Positions 1 to 11,394 are shown, counted from the first letter of the stretch. The stretch: 64,000 nucleotides of DNA from Streptomyces tailanensis (GCF_008386495.1 NZ_VTHJ01000056.1:1-64000), one strand, 5' to 3'. Notes: generated by a model from the letters alone, not told the origin. Program-made: numbers and translations.

Positions 1-3000
1 CGGCCGCCGCGAAGCCCGCGGCCGCCGCGCCCGCGCCCGCTGCTGCCAAGCCGGCGCCCGCCGCTCCGGCCAAGCAGGCCGCGGCCCCGGCCGCCGACGG
101 CCCGGAGCTGGTCACGCTGCGCGGCCCCGCCGCCGCGGTCGCGAAGAACATGAACGCCTCACTGGAACTGCCCACGGCCACATCCGTGCGCGCCGTCCCG
201 GTGAAGCTGCTGTTCGACAACCGCATCGTCATCAACAACCACCTCAAGCGGGCCCGGGGCGGGAAGATCTCCTTCACGCACCTGATCGGCTACGCGATGG
301 TGCAGGCCATCAAGGCCATGCCGTCGATGAACTGGCACTACGCGGAGAAGGACGGGAAGCCCACCCTCGTCAAGCCGCCGCACGTCAACTTCGGCCTCGC
401 CATCGACCTGGTCAAGCCCAACGGCGACCGCCAGCTGGTCGTCGCGGGCATCAAGAAGGCCGAGACGCTGAACTTCTTCGAGTTCTGGCAGGCCTACGAG
501 GACATCGTCCGCCGCGCCCGTGACGGCAAGCTGACGATGGACGACTTCACCGGTGTCACGGTCTCCCTGACCAACCCCGGCGGCCTCGGCACCGTCCACT
601 CCGTGCCCCGTCTGATGCCCGGACAGTCGGTCATCATGGGCGTCGGCTCCATGGACTACCCGGCCGAATTCCAGGGCACCAGCCAGGACACCCTCAACAA
701 GCTCGGCATCTCGAAGGTCATGACGCTCACGTCGACCTACGACCACCGGGTCATCCAGGGCGCCGCCTCCGGCGAGTTCCTGCGCCTCGTCGCGAACCGC
801 CTCCTCGGCGAGCACGGCTTCTACGACGACATCTTCGAGGCCCTGCGCATCCCCTACGAGCCGGTCCGCTGGCTCAAGGACATCGACGCCAGCCACGACG
901 ACGACGTCACGAAGGCCGCCCGCGTCTTCGAGCTGATCCACTCCTACCGGGTCCGTGGCCACGTCATGGCCGACACGGACCCGCTGGAGTACCGCCAGCG
1001 CAAGCACCCCGACCTGGACATCACCGAGCACGGGCTCACCCTGTGGGACCTGGAGCGCGAGTTCGCGGTCGGCGGTTTCTCGGGCAAGTCCCTGATGAAG
1101 CTGCGCGACATCCTCGGCGTCCTGCGCGACTCGTACTGCCGTACGACCGGCATCGAGTTCATGCACATCCAGGACCCGAAGCAGCGCCGGTGGATCCAGG
1201 ATCGTATCGAGCGCCCGCACTCCAAGCCGGAGCGCGAGGAGCAGCTGCGCATCCTGCGCCGGCTCAACGCGGCGGAGGCCTTCGAGACCTTCCTGCAGAC
1301 GAAGTACGTAGGCCAGAAGCGCTTCAGCCTTGAGGGCGGCGAGTCGGTCATCCCGCTGCTGGACGCGGTCATCGACAGCGCCGCCGAGTCCCGCCTGGAC
1401 GAGGTCGTCATCGGCATGGCCCACCGCGGCCGCCTGAACGTCCTGGCGAACATCGTCGGCAAGTCGTACGCCCAGATCTTCCGTGAGTTCGAGGGCAACC
1501 TCGACCCGAAGTCGATGCACGGCTCCGGCGACGTGAAGTACCACCTGGGCGCCGAGGGCACCTTCACGGGCCTGGACGGCGAGCAGATCAAGGTGTCGCT
1601 GGTCGCGAACCCGTCGCACCTCGAAGCCGTCGACCCGGTCCTGGAGGGCGTCGCCCGCGCCAAGCAGGACATCATCAACAAGGGCGGCACGGACTTCACG
1701 GTCCTGCCGGTGGCTCTCCACGGCGACGCGGCCTTCGCGGGCCAGGGCGTGGTGGCCGAGACCCTGAACATGTCGCAGCTGCGCGGCTACCGCACCGGCG
1801 GCACGGTCCACATCGTCATCAACAACCAGGTCGGCTTCACGGCGGCTCCCGAGTCGTCGCGGTCCTCGATGTACGCCACGGACGTGGCGCGCATGATCGA
1901 GGCCCCGATCTTCCACGTGAACGGCGACGACCCCGAGGCGGTCGTCCGCGTCGCGCGCCTGGCCTTCGAGTTCCGCCAGGCGTTCAACAAGGACGTGGTG
2001 ATCGACCTCATCTGCTACCGCCGCCGCGGTCACAACGAGTCGGACAACCCGGCGTTCACCCAGCCGCTGATGTACGACCTGATCGACAAGAAGCGCTCGG
2101 TGCGCAAGCTGTACACCGAGTCGCTGATCGGCCGGGGCGACATCACTCTGGAAGAGGCCGAGCAGGCCCTGCAGGACTACCAGGGTCAGCTGGAGAAGGT
2201 CTTCACGGAGGTCCGCGAGGCTACGTCGCAGCCGGCCGCCGCCGAGTCCCACGACCCGCAGGACGGCTTCCCGGTCTCGGTGAGCACCGCGATCTCGGCG
2301 GAGACCGTCAAGCGCATCGCCGAGTCCCAGGTCAACGTCCCGGACCACATCACCGCCCACCCGCGTCTGCTGCCGCAGCTGCAGCGCCGGGCGTCGATGG
2401 TCGAGGACGGCACGATCGACTGGGGCATGGGCGAGACCCTCGCGGTCGGCTCCCTCCTCCTGGAGGGCACCCCGGTCCGCCTGGCGGGCCAGGACTCCCA
2501 GCGCGGCACCTTCGGCCAGCGTCACGCGGTGATCATCGACCGCGAGACGGGCGAGGAGTTCACGCCGCTGATGTACCTCTCCGAGGACCAGGCACGGCTG
2601 AACGTCTACAACTCCCTCCTCTCCGAGTACGCGGCGATGGGCTTCGAGTACGGCTACTCGCTGGCCCGCCCCGAGTCCCTCGTGATGTGGGAGGCCCAGT
2701 TCGGCGACTTCGTCAACGGCGCCCAGACGGTCGTGGACGAGTTCATCTCGTCGGCGGAGCAGAAGTGGGGCCAGACGAGCGGCGTCACGCTCCTCCTCCC
2801 CCACGGCTACGAGGGCCAGGGCCCGGACCACTCCTCGGCCCGCCCGGAGCGCTTCCTCCAGCTCTGCGCCCAGAACAACATGACGGTCGCCATGCCGACC
2901 CTCCCGTCGAACTACTTCCACCTCCTGCGGTGGCAGGTGCACAACCCGCACCACAAGCCGCTGGTCGTCTTCACCCCGAAGTCGATGCTGCGCCTCAAGG

Positions 3001-3479
3001 CCGCCGCGTCGAAGGCGGAGGAGTTCACGACGGGCCAGTTCCGCCCCGTCATCGGCGACCCCACGGTCGACGCGGCCGCCGTCAAGAAGGTCGTCTTCTG
3101 CGCGGGCAAGGTCTACTACGACCTCGAGGCCGAGCGTCAGAAGCGCGGCGCCACGGACGCTGCAGCTGCCGAGACGGCGATTATCCGCCTCGAGCGCCTG
3201 TACCCGCTCCCGGGTGCCGAGCTCCAGGCCGAGATCGCCAAGTACCCGAACGCCGAGAAGTACCTCTGGGCCCAGGAAGAGCCGGCCAACCAGGGCGCCT
3301 GGCCGTTCATCGCCCTGAACCTGATCGACCACCTCGACCTGGCCGTCGGCGCCGACGTCCCCCACGGCGAGCGCCTGCGCCGCATCTCCCGCCCGCACGG
3401 CTCCTCGCCGGCGGTGGGTTCGGCCAAGCGGCACCAGGCTGAGCAGGAGCAGTTGGTGCGGGAGGTGTTCGAGGCGTAA
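1..3479 (+). CDS. kgd: Multifunctional 2-oxoglutarate dehydrogenase E1/E2 (5' end outside window)
   Basis: TCA-cycle enzyme that decarboxylates 2-oxoglutarate with thiamine diphosphate and passes the succinyl group on. The frame is open from base 3, so the N-terminus lies upstream. The visible 1,158 residues begin with an Ala/Pro/Lys linker, then an E2-type acyltransferase domain with the catalytic DHRV motif near base 741. The E1 domain follows, with AHRGRLNVL, PSHLEAV and HGDAAFAGQG motifs between about 1420 and 1760. Fusion of E1 to an E2 core is the actinobacterial Kgd/OdhA architecture. There is no lipoyl domain in the visible part, as expected for this family. Product family is secure; the true start cannot be seen. 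Confidence 0.97.
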   Translation, partial: AAAKPAAAAPAPAAAKPAPAAPAKQAAAPAADGPELVTLRGPAAAVAKNMNASLELPTATSVRAVPVKLLFDNRIVINNHLKRARGGKISFTHLIGYAMVQAIKAMPSMNWHYAEKDGKPTLVKPPHVNFGLAIDLVKPNGDRQLVVAGIKKAETLNFFEFWQAYEDIVRRARDGKLTMDDFTGVTVSLTNPGGLGTVHSVPRLMPGQSVIMGVGSMDYPAEFQGTSQDTLNKLGISKVMTLTSTYDHRVIQGAASGEFLRLVANRLLGEHGFYDDIFEALRIPYEPVRWLKDIDASHDDDVTKAARVFELIHSYRVRGHVMADTDPLEYRQRKHPDLDITEHGLTLWDLEREFAVGGFSGKSLMKLRDILGVLRDSYCRTTGIEFMHIQDPKQRRWIQDRIERPHSKPEREEQLRILRRLNAAEAFETFLQTKYVGQKRFSLEGGESVIPLLDAVIDSAAESRLDEVVIGMAHRGRLNVLANIVGKSYAQIFREFEGNLDPKSMHGSGDVKYHLGAEGTFTGLDGEQIKVSLVANPSHLEAVDPVLEGVARAKQDIINKGGTDFTVLPVALHGDAAFAGQGVVAETLNMSQLRGYRTGGTVHIVINNQVGFTAAPESSRSSMYATDVARMIEAPIFHVNGDDPEAVVRVARLAFEFRQAFNKDVVIDLICYRRRGHNESDNPAFTQPLMYDLIDKKRSVRKLYTESLIGRGDITLEEAEQALQDYQGQLEKVFTEVREATSQPAAAESHDPQDGFPVSVSTAISAETVKRIAESQVNVPDHITAHPRLLPQLQRRASMVEDGTIDWGMGETLAVGSLLLEGTPVRLAGQDSQRGTFGQRHAVIIDRETGEEFTPLMYLSEDQARLNVYNSLLSEYAAMGFEYGYSLARPESLVMWEAQFGDFVNGAQTVVDEFISSAEQKWGQTSGVTLLLPHGYEGQGPDHSSARPERFLQLCAQNNMTVAMPTLPSNYFHLLRWQVHNPHHKPLVVFTPKSMLRLKAAASKAEEFTTGQFRPVIGDPTVDAAAVKKVVFCAGKVYYDLEAERQKRGATDAAAAETAIIRLERLYPLPGAELQAEIAKYPNAEKYLWAQEEPANQGAWPFIALNLIDHLDLAVGADVPHGERLRRISRPHGSSPAVGSAKRHQAEQEQLVREVFEA

Positions 3480-3504
3480 TCGCTCTCGATCCCATCCGTA
3501 CGCA

Positions 3505-3541
3505 GCCGGGCCGCACCCCTCTCTCGGGGGTGCGGCCCGGC
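3505..3541 (+). terminator. Hairpin terminator after kgd
   Basis: Perfect 15-bp inverted repeat (3505-3519 with 3527-3541) around a 7-nt loop, 25 bases after the kgd stop. No long T-run follows, which is usual for Streptomyces terminators. Confidence 0.85.
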
Positions 3542-3567
3542 CGTTTCCGCGCACTTATCCTTGACGC

Positions 3568-3747
3568 ATGTACTTCACCGACCGTGGCATCGAGGAACTG
3601 GAGAAGCGGCGCGGCGAGGAGGAGGTCACCTTCGAGTGGCTCGCCGAACAGCTGCGGACGTTCGTCGATCTGAATCCGGACTTCGAGGTGCCCGTCGAGC
3701 GGCTGGCGACATGGCTGGCTCGGCTGGATGACGAGGACGACGAGTAG
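3568..3747 (+). CDS. Small acidic conserved protein, DUF6104-like
   Basis: A 59-residue ORF starting MYFTDRGIEELEKRRG and ending in an acidic DDEDDE tail. It appears cytoplasmic, with no membrane segment or cysteine. I recognise it as the small Streptomyces DUF6104-type protein that sits next to kgd; its function is not known. It lies just after the kgd terminator, so it probably has its own promoter. The assignment rests on recall of the family and on the clean codon bias. Confidence 0.75.
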   Translation: MYFTDRGIEELEKRRGEEEVTFEWLAEQLRTFVDLNPDFEVPVERLATWLARLDDEDDE

Positions 3748-3765
3748 AGCCCCAGGTCGGGGGAG

Positions 3766-4599
3766 TCAGTCGCGGGGGTGGGACAAGTCGTAGAGCAGGC
3801 CGAGGGCGCCGTGGGCGATCAGGAGGCTGCCCGCGACGATCCAGCCTCCGCCGCGGCGGTACAGGCCCCAGACCGTGAGCGGTAGGCCGGCCACCAGTTG
3901 GGCGGTGGCGAGGGCGCGGGCTCTTGGGGTGCCGGCCCAGGGCAGCCAAGGGCCCAGGCGGCCGCGTTCGAGGGCGTCGAGTTCCGTGCGTACGGCTCCA
4001 CGCCAACCCGTCCATTCGATGCGCTGGACGTCCGGCTGGACACGGGCGACCCCGCGCAGGCGGTCGGCCGGTTCGCCCGGGGCCAGGCCGGCGGGGAGGG
4101 CCACTCCCGCGCGGGCGAGGACGGCGAGGAGGCCCAGCATGCGGGTGCGGGCCTTCGCCGTCGGGTCGGGCTTCGTGAGGTCGTACAGGGGCTGCGTGTC
4201 GAGGACCGGGTCCAGGCCCAGGCGGGCGGCGAAGGTACGCATCGCCTCGTCCTCGCCGACCGGCGTGCCGTTCGCGAGCCATACGTAGCCGACGGTGCGG
4301 CGGAAGCCGGCGGCAAGGGTGCAGCCGCTGCGGTCCGCGTCCCACCACAGCGCGAGTACGGGCCAGGAGGCGCCGACGGCGAGGGCGGTGGCCCAGCCGG
4401 TGAGGACGCTGTCGACGGGTTCACCGCCTTCCAGCCAGGGCTTGCCCTCGGGCACGAGCACACTCCACCCGGTTCCGGCCGAGGTGAGCAGCATGCGTTC
4501 GCGCAGCAGTTGGGCGACGGGGGCGACGGAGTCGGGATCCGCCCGGCAGAGCAGGAGCGCGCCGGGGGCGGGTGTGGGCCGGGAGTTTTCCGTCGACAT
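3766..4599 (-). CDS. Conserved hypothetical protein with C-terminal membrane hairpin
   Basis: 277 residues of unrecognised function. The N-terminal two thirds are soluble, with an alternating hydrophobic pattern. The C-terminal 55 residues hold two likely membrane segments separated by YRRGGG, and end in a short cytosolic tail. The ATG at 4597-4599 was chosen because the frame upstream crosses the divergent control region of the next operon. It converges on the DUF6104 gene with 18 bp between stops. Confidence 0.7.
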   Translation of the reverse strand: MSTENSRPTPAPGALLLCRADPDSVAPVAQLLRERMLLTSAGTGWSVLVPEGKPWLEGGEPVDSVLTGWATALAVGASWPVLALWWDADRSGCTLAAGFRRTVGYVWLANGTPVGEDEAMRTFAARLGLDPVLDTQPLYDLTKPDPTAKARTRMLGLLAVLARAGVALPAGLAPGEPADRLRGVARVQPDVQRIEWTGWRGAVRTELDALERGRLGPWLPWAGTPRARALATAQLVAGLPLTVWGLYRRGGGWIVAGSLLIAHGALGLLYDLSHPRD

Positions 4600-4676
4600 G
4601 CACCCACGCTAGGGCGATTTGTCCGCATACACCCCTGCGGGATCACCGGAACGGGTGTCTTGACTTCCCGTCACCG

Positions 4677-4714
4677 CGATATATCGTGAATTACGTGAGA
4701 CGCGATATTGCGCG
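4677..4714. promoter_or_regulatory. ATATCG inverted-repeat operator candidate
   Basis: Contains the perfect palindrome CGATATATCG (4677-4686) and a second half-site in the opposite sense, giving ATATCG-N16-CGATAT (4681-4708). It lies 37 bp upstream of the DUF4097 start and just after a TTGACT box (4660-4665). Such AT-rich symmetry stands out in this GC-rich DNA. By position it is the likely autoregulatory site of the downstream PadR protein; this is inference. Confidence 0.5.
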
Positions 4715-4750
4715 TATGGGGTGGTTGGTTCTGTCGAGGAGGTCAGCGCT

Positions 4751-6238
4751 ATGTCCGAGTGGTCCGTCGCCGAGCCACGAAAGCTCACATTCGACGAACC
4801 GGTGACGGCACTGCATGTGCGAGTCGTCAACGGAACGGTGAACGTCGTGGGCACCGAAGAGGGTTCCGCCCGTCTGGAGGTCTCCGATCTGGAGGGCCCA
4901 CCGCTGACGGTGACGCAGAGGGACGGCACCCTGACCATCGCGTACGACGATCTGCCCTGGAAGGGCTTCCTGAAGTGGCTCGACCGAAAGGGCTGGCGTC
5001 GCAATGCGCTGGTCTCGCTCGCCGTTCCGGCCGGCACCCGGGTCGAGGTGGGCGTGGTCGGCGCCACCGCCGTCGTCTCCGGAGTGGGCGGGCGTACGGA
5101 CGTGAAGGGCGTCTCGGGCGACACCACCCTGGTCGGCCTGTCAGGGCCGGTGCGCGCGACGACGGTGTCCGGGAACGTGGAGGCACAGGCCCTCACCGGG
5201 GATCTCCGGCTGAGTTCCGTCTCCGGCGACCTGACCGTCATCGAGGGGTCCTGCCCGACCGTCAAGGCCGAGTCGGTGAGCGGCTCGATCATCCTCGACC
5301 TCGACCCCACGGGCGGGCCTACCGACGTCGGCCTCAACAGCATCTCCGGCGAGATCGCCATCCGCCTCCCCCACCCCACCGACGCCGAAGTCGAGGCCAA
5401 CACCGCCAGCGGCACCATCGCCAACGCCTTCGACGACCTCCGCGTCACCGGCCCCTGGGGCGCCCACAAAGTCACGGGCCGCCTCGGCAAGGGAAATGGC
5501 CGCCTGAAGGCGACGACCGTCTCCGGTTCCATCGCCCTACTGCGCAGGCCTCCGGCGGAGGACGAGCCTTGGGGTGGGGATATGGGGGACGAAGCGATGA
5601 GGGGCATGCGCACAGGGGGTATGGAGGCTGGGTCGCGCGACGCCGGATCAAGCGACGGGGGTCCACGCGACGCACGGCCACACGGCGGCGGGTCTGGGGA
5701 CGGGGGCGCTGGGGGTCTTGGGGCGAGCGGTGGTGTGGCGGGGGACGACCTGGCGGGGGACGCCGACCCCGGGGGCGAGGGCGCCAAGGCGGACGGCGGC
5801 ACGCCGGGGGCGGGCACGGACTCCCTCGGGCTGAGCGGCGGCACAGCGGTGGCGTCGGGCACGGCTTCGAGTACCGACGCGCACGAGGCCCCGCCCGGTA
5901 ACCCGGGGGCGGGCACCGACTCCGCTGGACTCGGCGGCACAGCGGTGGCGTCGGGCACGGCTTCGAGTACCGGCGCACACGTGGCCCCGCCGGGCACCCC
6001 ACAAGCCGAGCGGATCGGTGTCGTGACCGACAATGTGTCTGCCGACTCCTCCGAGCCGTCCACCGACCTCACCAGGTCGGCTGCCGACTCACCTGAGCCG
6101 CTTGCCGACGCGACTGAGCCGTCCGACGCCCCCTCGGGCCACGCGACGTCCGAGGGACCCACAGGACCCTCGCCCGACAGTTCGGCCCCCGGTTCGGCCG
6201 ACGGCACGAACTCCAGCACGACCGAGAAGAAGGTGTGA
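4751..6238 (+). CDS. DUF4097 family beta-repeat protein
   Basis: 495 residues. Residues 10-280 form a DUF4097-type right-handed beta-repeat domain with many VSG(D/N) turns. It is followed by about 200 residues of Gly/Ala/Ser/Pro/Asp-rich low-complexity sequence with a 33-residue tandem repeat. There is no signal peptide. The ATG at 4751 was preferred over upstream ATG 4721 because GAGGAGG sits 8 bp before it. It is the first gene of a two-gene operon, with the PadR start 1 nt after its stop. The molecular role of DUF4097 proteins is unknown; pairing with PadR suggests a membrane-stress or effector-sensing circuit, but that is speculative. Confidence 0.85.
   Translation: MSEWSVAEPRKLTFDEPVTALHVRVVNGTVNVVGTEEGSARLEVSDLEGPPLTVTQRDGTLTIAYDDLPWKGFLKWLDRKGWRRNALVSLAVPAGTRVEVGVVGATAVVSGVGGRTDVKGVSGDTTLVGLSGPVRATTVSGNVEAQALTGDLRLSSVSGDLTVIEGSCPTVKAESVSGSIILDLDPTGGPTDVGLNSISGEIAIRLPHPTDAEVEANTASGTIANAFDDLRVTGPWGAHKVTGRLGKGNGRLKATTVSGSIALLRRPPAEDEPWGGDMGDEAMRGMRTGGMEAGSRDAGSSDGGPRDARPHGGGSGDGGAGGLGASGGVAGDDLAGDADPGGEGAKADGGTPGAGTDSLGLSGGTAVASGTASSTDAHEAPPGNPGAGTDSAGLGGTAVASGTASSTGAHVAPPGTPQAERIGVVTDNVSADSSEPSTDLTRSAADSPEPLADATEPSDAPSGHATSEGPTGPSPDSSAPGSADGTNSSTTEKKV
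5806..6000 (+). repeat. Tandem repeat of about 99 bp inside the DUF4097 gene
   Basis: Two direct copies begin at 5806 and 5905, both opening with GGGGGCGGGCAC and sharing a nearly identical block around GGTGGCGTCGGGCACGGC. They encode a 33-residue repeat in the disordered tail. Confidence 0.8.
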
Positions 6239-6239
6239 C

Positions 6240-7376
<1,137 letters not shown>

Positions 7377-7427
7377 CGCCGGGGGCGAGGGCGGGCGCCG
7401 AGAGGGCCTCCCACGCTCACCCCCGGC

Positions 7428-7991
7428 TCACCCCGCCTTGGCCTCTCCGGGGCCATAAAGGACCCGCTCCAGCGCCTCGTGCGTCACCCCGTGGTCCGCG
7501 AGGACCTCGGCTGGGACACCGGGGCGGGTGGTGAGAGCGAGGAGCAGGTGTTCGTCGCCGATGTGCCGGTCACGGCGGGCGACGGCGATGCGGAGGGACT
7601 TCTCCAGGATGTCCTTGGCGGGCCGGCTGAAGGAGCGGTGGCCGGTCCACCACCGCTTGTCCTTCCAGTCACCGGACATCGCGCCCACGCCGTGCGCCTC
7701 CTCGACCCGGGAGACGATCTCCGAGACGTCGATCCCGAGCCCGGCAAGCGCCTCGGCCTCGGCCCGGGAGAGGCCGGCCCGGCGTCGTACGTCGTCCAGG
7801 GCACGCCGTACGGACTCGCTGTGGTCGGTGAGCCCGAGCGCCGACAGCGCGAAGGAGCCGCGGCTGCCCCGGCGGTCGAGCAGCGCGAGCAGCAGGTGCT
7901 CGGCGTCGACGGTCCGGGATCCGGCCCCCTCGGCGTGCTCCACCGCGCCCAGCACCACGGCCCGGGCGTCCTTCGTGAACCGTTCGAACAT
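7428..7991 (-). CDS. Clp N-terminal domain protein
   Basis: 187 residues made of two Clp-N repeats, the adaptor/substrate-binding module of ClpC/ClpA. The first starts MFERFTKDARAVVLGAVEHA; the second contains RPAKDILEKSLRIAVARRD and HIGDEHLLLAL. There is no ATPase domain, so it cannot unfold substrates itself. It may bind substrates, arginine-phosphorylated proteins or ligands, or modulate ClpC. The ATG at 7989-7991 is preceded by GGGAGG and overlaps the stop of the upstream HTH gene by one base (TGATG), so expression is coupled. The role is inferred from the domain alone. Confidence 0.88.
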   Translation of the reverse strand: MFERFTKDARAVVLGAVEHAEGAGSRTVDAEHLLLALLDRRGSRGSFALSALGLTDHSESVRRALDDVRRRAGLSRAEAEALAGLGIDVSEIVSRVEEAHGVGAMSGDWKDKRWWTGHRSFSRPAKDILEKSLRIAVARRDRHIGDEHLLLALTTRPGVPAEVLADHGVTHEALERVLYGPGEAKAG

Positions 7992-8200
7992 CAATGCCTC
8001 CCGTACTTCTTGTGCACGGCTTGCCTGCTCACACCTAGTTCCGTGGCGATCTCCTGCCACGACCAGCCCTGATTGCGCGCGCTGCGCACCTGGACCACTT
8101 CCAACTGCTCCAGCACCCTCCGCAGCGCGGCGACGGCCCGCAGCCCGATACGGGGGTCGCGGTCGCCCGCGCGCTCGGCGAGATTCGTTGCTTCGGTCAT
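7991..8200 (-). CDS. Small helix-turn-helix DNA-binding protein
   Basis: 69 residues. The C-terminal half is a clear HTH (WSWQEIATELGVSRQAVHKK); the N-terminal half is a helical arm that could dimerise. It is encoded directly upstream of, and one base overlapping, the Clp-N gene. Two perfect GTCAAC-N4-GTTGAC palindromes lie immediately before its start. This makes it the likely autorepressor of the pair. The transcript may be leaderless: TTGACG (8236-8231 on the minus strand) and TAAGTT (8212-8207), spaced 18 bp, place the start of transcription near the ATG. Confidence 0.87.
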   Translation of the reverse strand: MTEATNLAERAGDRDPRIGLRAVAALRRVLEQLEVVQVRSARNQGWSWQEIATELGVSRQAVHKKYGRH

Positions 8201-8203
8201 GCT

Positions 8204-8247
8204 GTCAACTTACGTTGACGTCGACGGTCGCGTCAACCCCGGTTGAC
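8204..8247 (-). promoter_or_regulatory. Duplicated palindromic operator and promoter of HTH/Clp-N operon
   Basis: Two perfect copies of GTCAAC-N4-GTTGAC lie at 8204-8219 and 8232-8247, 28 bp centre to centre. On the minus strand they overlap a TTGACG -35 and a TAAGTT -10, so a bound dimer pair would cover the promoter. Confidence 0.75.
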
Positions 8248-8250
8248 ATG

Positions 8251-8287
8251 ACGACGGCCGGCCCGGAAGAACCGGGCCGGCCGTCGT
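8251..8287. terminator. Strong hairpin between HTH operon promoter and oxidoreductase
   Basis: Perfect 16-bp stem (8251-8266 with 8272-8287) and a 5-nt AAGAA loop. It lies just after the stop of the oxidoreductase on the minus strand, so it terminates that gene before the HTH promoter. Confidence 0.88.
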
Positions 8288-8301
8288 GTCGATGGATTCC
8301 G

Positions 8302-9267
8302 TCAGGGGTTGGTGAGAACGATCTTTCCGAACTGGTCCCCCGACTCCAGGCGTTCAAAGCCCTCGCGGGCGCGGTCCAGGGGCAACGCCTCGTCGATGAC
8401 GGGGCGTACGTCGGTCGCGGCGCAGAAGGAGAGAAGATCCTTCAGTTCGTCCTTGCTGCCCATGGTGGAGCCGACGACCTTGAGTTCGAGGAAGAAGATG
8501 CGGGTCAGTTCGGCGTGGGAGGGACGGTCGCCGCTGGTGGCGCCGGAGATGACGAGGGTGCCGCCGGGACGCAGGGACTTCACGGAGTGGGACCAGGTGG
8601 CGGCGCCGACGGTCTCGATGACCGCGTCGACGCGCTGCGGCAGCCGGGCCCCCGACTCCAGCGCCTCCACCGCGCCCAGTTCCAGGGCCCGCTTGCGCTT
8701 GGCCTCGTCCCGGCTGGTGGCGAACACCCGCAGTCCGGCCGCCTTGCCGAGCACGATCGCGGCGGTGGCGACACCACCGCCGGCGCCCTGGACGAGGACC
8801 GAATCGCCGGGGCGTACGCCCGCGTTGGTGAAGAGCATGCGGTACGCGGTCAGCCAGGCGGTGGGCAGGCAGGCGGCCTCTTCGAAGGAGAGTTCCTTGG
8901 GCTTGGGGAGGACGTTCCAGGTGGGGACGGCGACCTGTTCGGCGAAGGTGCCCTGGTAGCGCTCGGTGAGGATCGAGCGGGGCTCGTCGGGGCCGACGCC
9001 GTGGCCGGTCTGGCCGATCACCGAGTGCAGGACGACCTCGTTGCCGTCCTCGTCGACGCCGGCGGCGTCGCAGCCGAGGATCATGGGCAGCTTGTCCTCG
9101 GGGAGGCCGACGCCGCGCAGGGACCACAGGTCGTGGTGGTTCAGCGAGGCGGCCTTCACGTTCACGGTCGTCCAGCCGGGCCTCGGCTCCGGGGCCGGGC
9201 GGTCGCCCAACTCCAGTCCGTTGAGGGGGCGGTCACGGTCGATGCGGGCGGCGTAGGCAGCGAACAT
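8302..9267 (-). CDS. Zinc-binding/MDR family alcohol dehydrogenase
   Basis: 321-residue medium-chain dehydrogenase/reductase. The GroES-like N-terminal domain contains LNHHDLWSLRG and GCDAAGVDEDG. The Rossmann domain has the nucleotide motif VLVQGAGGGVATAA. The four-cysteine structural zinc loop of classical alcohol dehydrogenases is not seen, so it is closer to the quinone-oxidoreductase branch. Substrate is unknown. ATG 9267 (MFAAYAARIDRD) was chosen; ATG 9279 (MVRPMF) is possible, and neither has a strong Shine-Dalgarno. It is a single gene between two hairpins. Confidence 0.88.
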   Translation of the reverse strand: MFAAYAARIDRDRPLNGLELGDRPAPEPRPGWTTVNVKAASLNHHDLWSLRGVGLPEDKLPMILGCDAAGVDEDGNEVVLHSVIGQTGHGVGPDEPRSILTERYQGTFAEQVAVPTWNVLPKPKELSFEEAACLPTAWLTAYRMLFTNAGVRPGDSVLVQGAGGGVATAAIVLGKAAGLRVFATSRDEAKRKRALELGAVEALESGARLPQRVDAVIETVGAATWSHSVKSLRPGGTLVISGATSGDRPSHAELTRIFFLELKVVGSTMGSKDELKDLLSFCAATDVRPVIDEALPLDRAREGFERLESGDQFGKIVLTNP

Positions 9268-9390
9268 GGGCCTGACCATAGGGGTACGCCGGAGGCGATG
9301 GAACCGGGCCGCGCTGTGACACGCGTCCCGCCACCGGATCCGCCCGGGGAGGTTTGCGCCTCCAGACCCCCCTGGGCGGTTTGTTCGGCT

Positions 9391-9406
9391 GCGGGGAACT
9401 GCGCGA
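9391..9406 (+). repeat. Dispersed GCGGGGAACTGCGCGA element, copy 1
   Basis: Sixteen-base core that recurs at 48468-48483 (reverse) and 56930-56945 in this window, always between genes and next to a hairpin. It belongs to a repeat I recall as widespread in Streptomyces intergenic DNA. Confidence 0.7.
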
Positions 9407-9462
9407 CAAGCCCCCACCCACCCGCACCCGGACGGGTAGGGGCGGCGGGGGCGGAAAACCCA

Positions 9463-9496
9463 ACGGCTCCGCCCCGCACCAGCGGGACGGAGCCGT
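9463..9496 (-). terminator. Terminator of malic enzyme gene
   Basis: Inverted repeat ACGGCTCC/GGAGCCGT (9463-9470, 9489-9496) with further GC pairing toward the loop, 23 bp past the malic enzyme stop on the minus strand. Confidence 0.75.
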
Positions 9497-9518
9497 CGAA
9501 CCAACCGTCGGCGTCGGG

Positions 9519-10760
<1,242 letters not shown>

Positions 10761-11394
10761 GTTGGTGACCCCTTAAGTCTTCAAGGTTTGAGGGTGACCG
10801 CTCCCGGTTCGGGAACGGGCGGGCACCGCGTAAGTCCCAGGTCACCGATACGTACGGCGACACCTGCGGGCTCAGACGCGACGGGCGCGCCGCACACGCG
10901 CCCTGGGCCCCGGATGAGGGGTGTGAAGAACCTTCTTACCGGACGGACGGCGCCGACGACGAGTCCATACCTGTTCACACCTCGAAGGTCACAACTGATG
11001 GTCACCACCGAAGGTCATTTGCAGACGATCACCGGTGCCGCGACTCATCGCCGCATGACAGGACAGGTTCGAACAGATCGTGACAAGTCCCATACGGCCG
11101 CGTGTGCGGGGTCCGCGGCCGACCGCATCCTGAGATGCACCGAAGATCCTCCGGCCAGAAGGAGGGAAGTCCGCACAGGATTCGGCTTGATCACCTGGTC
11201 TGCGACGGTTCGTGGGGTGCTCGGGGGTGACCCGTTATCCGATTTTGACATGGGGGGTCATCTGAATGCACATGCCCGAATGGCAAGATGCCCTAATCAC
11301 ACGAGGTCGCGACACTCGAAGAAGTGTGTCGCCCCAGCCGACCCTGTCGGCCTTCTCCACACCTTCTCCACCCACCCCGCCGGAGGAATCCACC
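10761..11394. other. Divergent control region, malic enzyme / glutamate transporter
   Basis: 634 bp with no credible gene. It is visibly less GC-rich than the flanking coding DNA. It has a TTGACA box at 11245-11250 pointing toward the transporter, but I see no convincing -10 at standard spacing. Several GGTCA motifs cluster near 10988-11022. No long hairpin was seen. Confidence 0.6.

Noticed and set aside
159..3554. 1,131-codon open frame opposite kgd
   Set aside because: Arg/Leu/Val/Asp-rich translation typical of the antisense of a GC-rich gene; kgd on the plus strand has clear domains.
4609..6219. 536-codon frame opposite the DUF4097 gene
   Set aside because: Ser/Pro-rich shadow; plus strand has RBS, domain and operon coupling.
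10781..11008. 75-codon minus ORF upstream of malic enzyme
   Set aside because: No RBS, weak codon bias, lies in promoter DNA.
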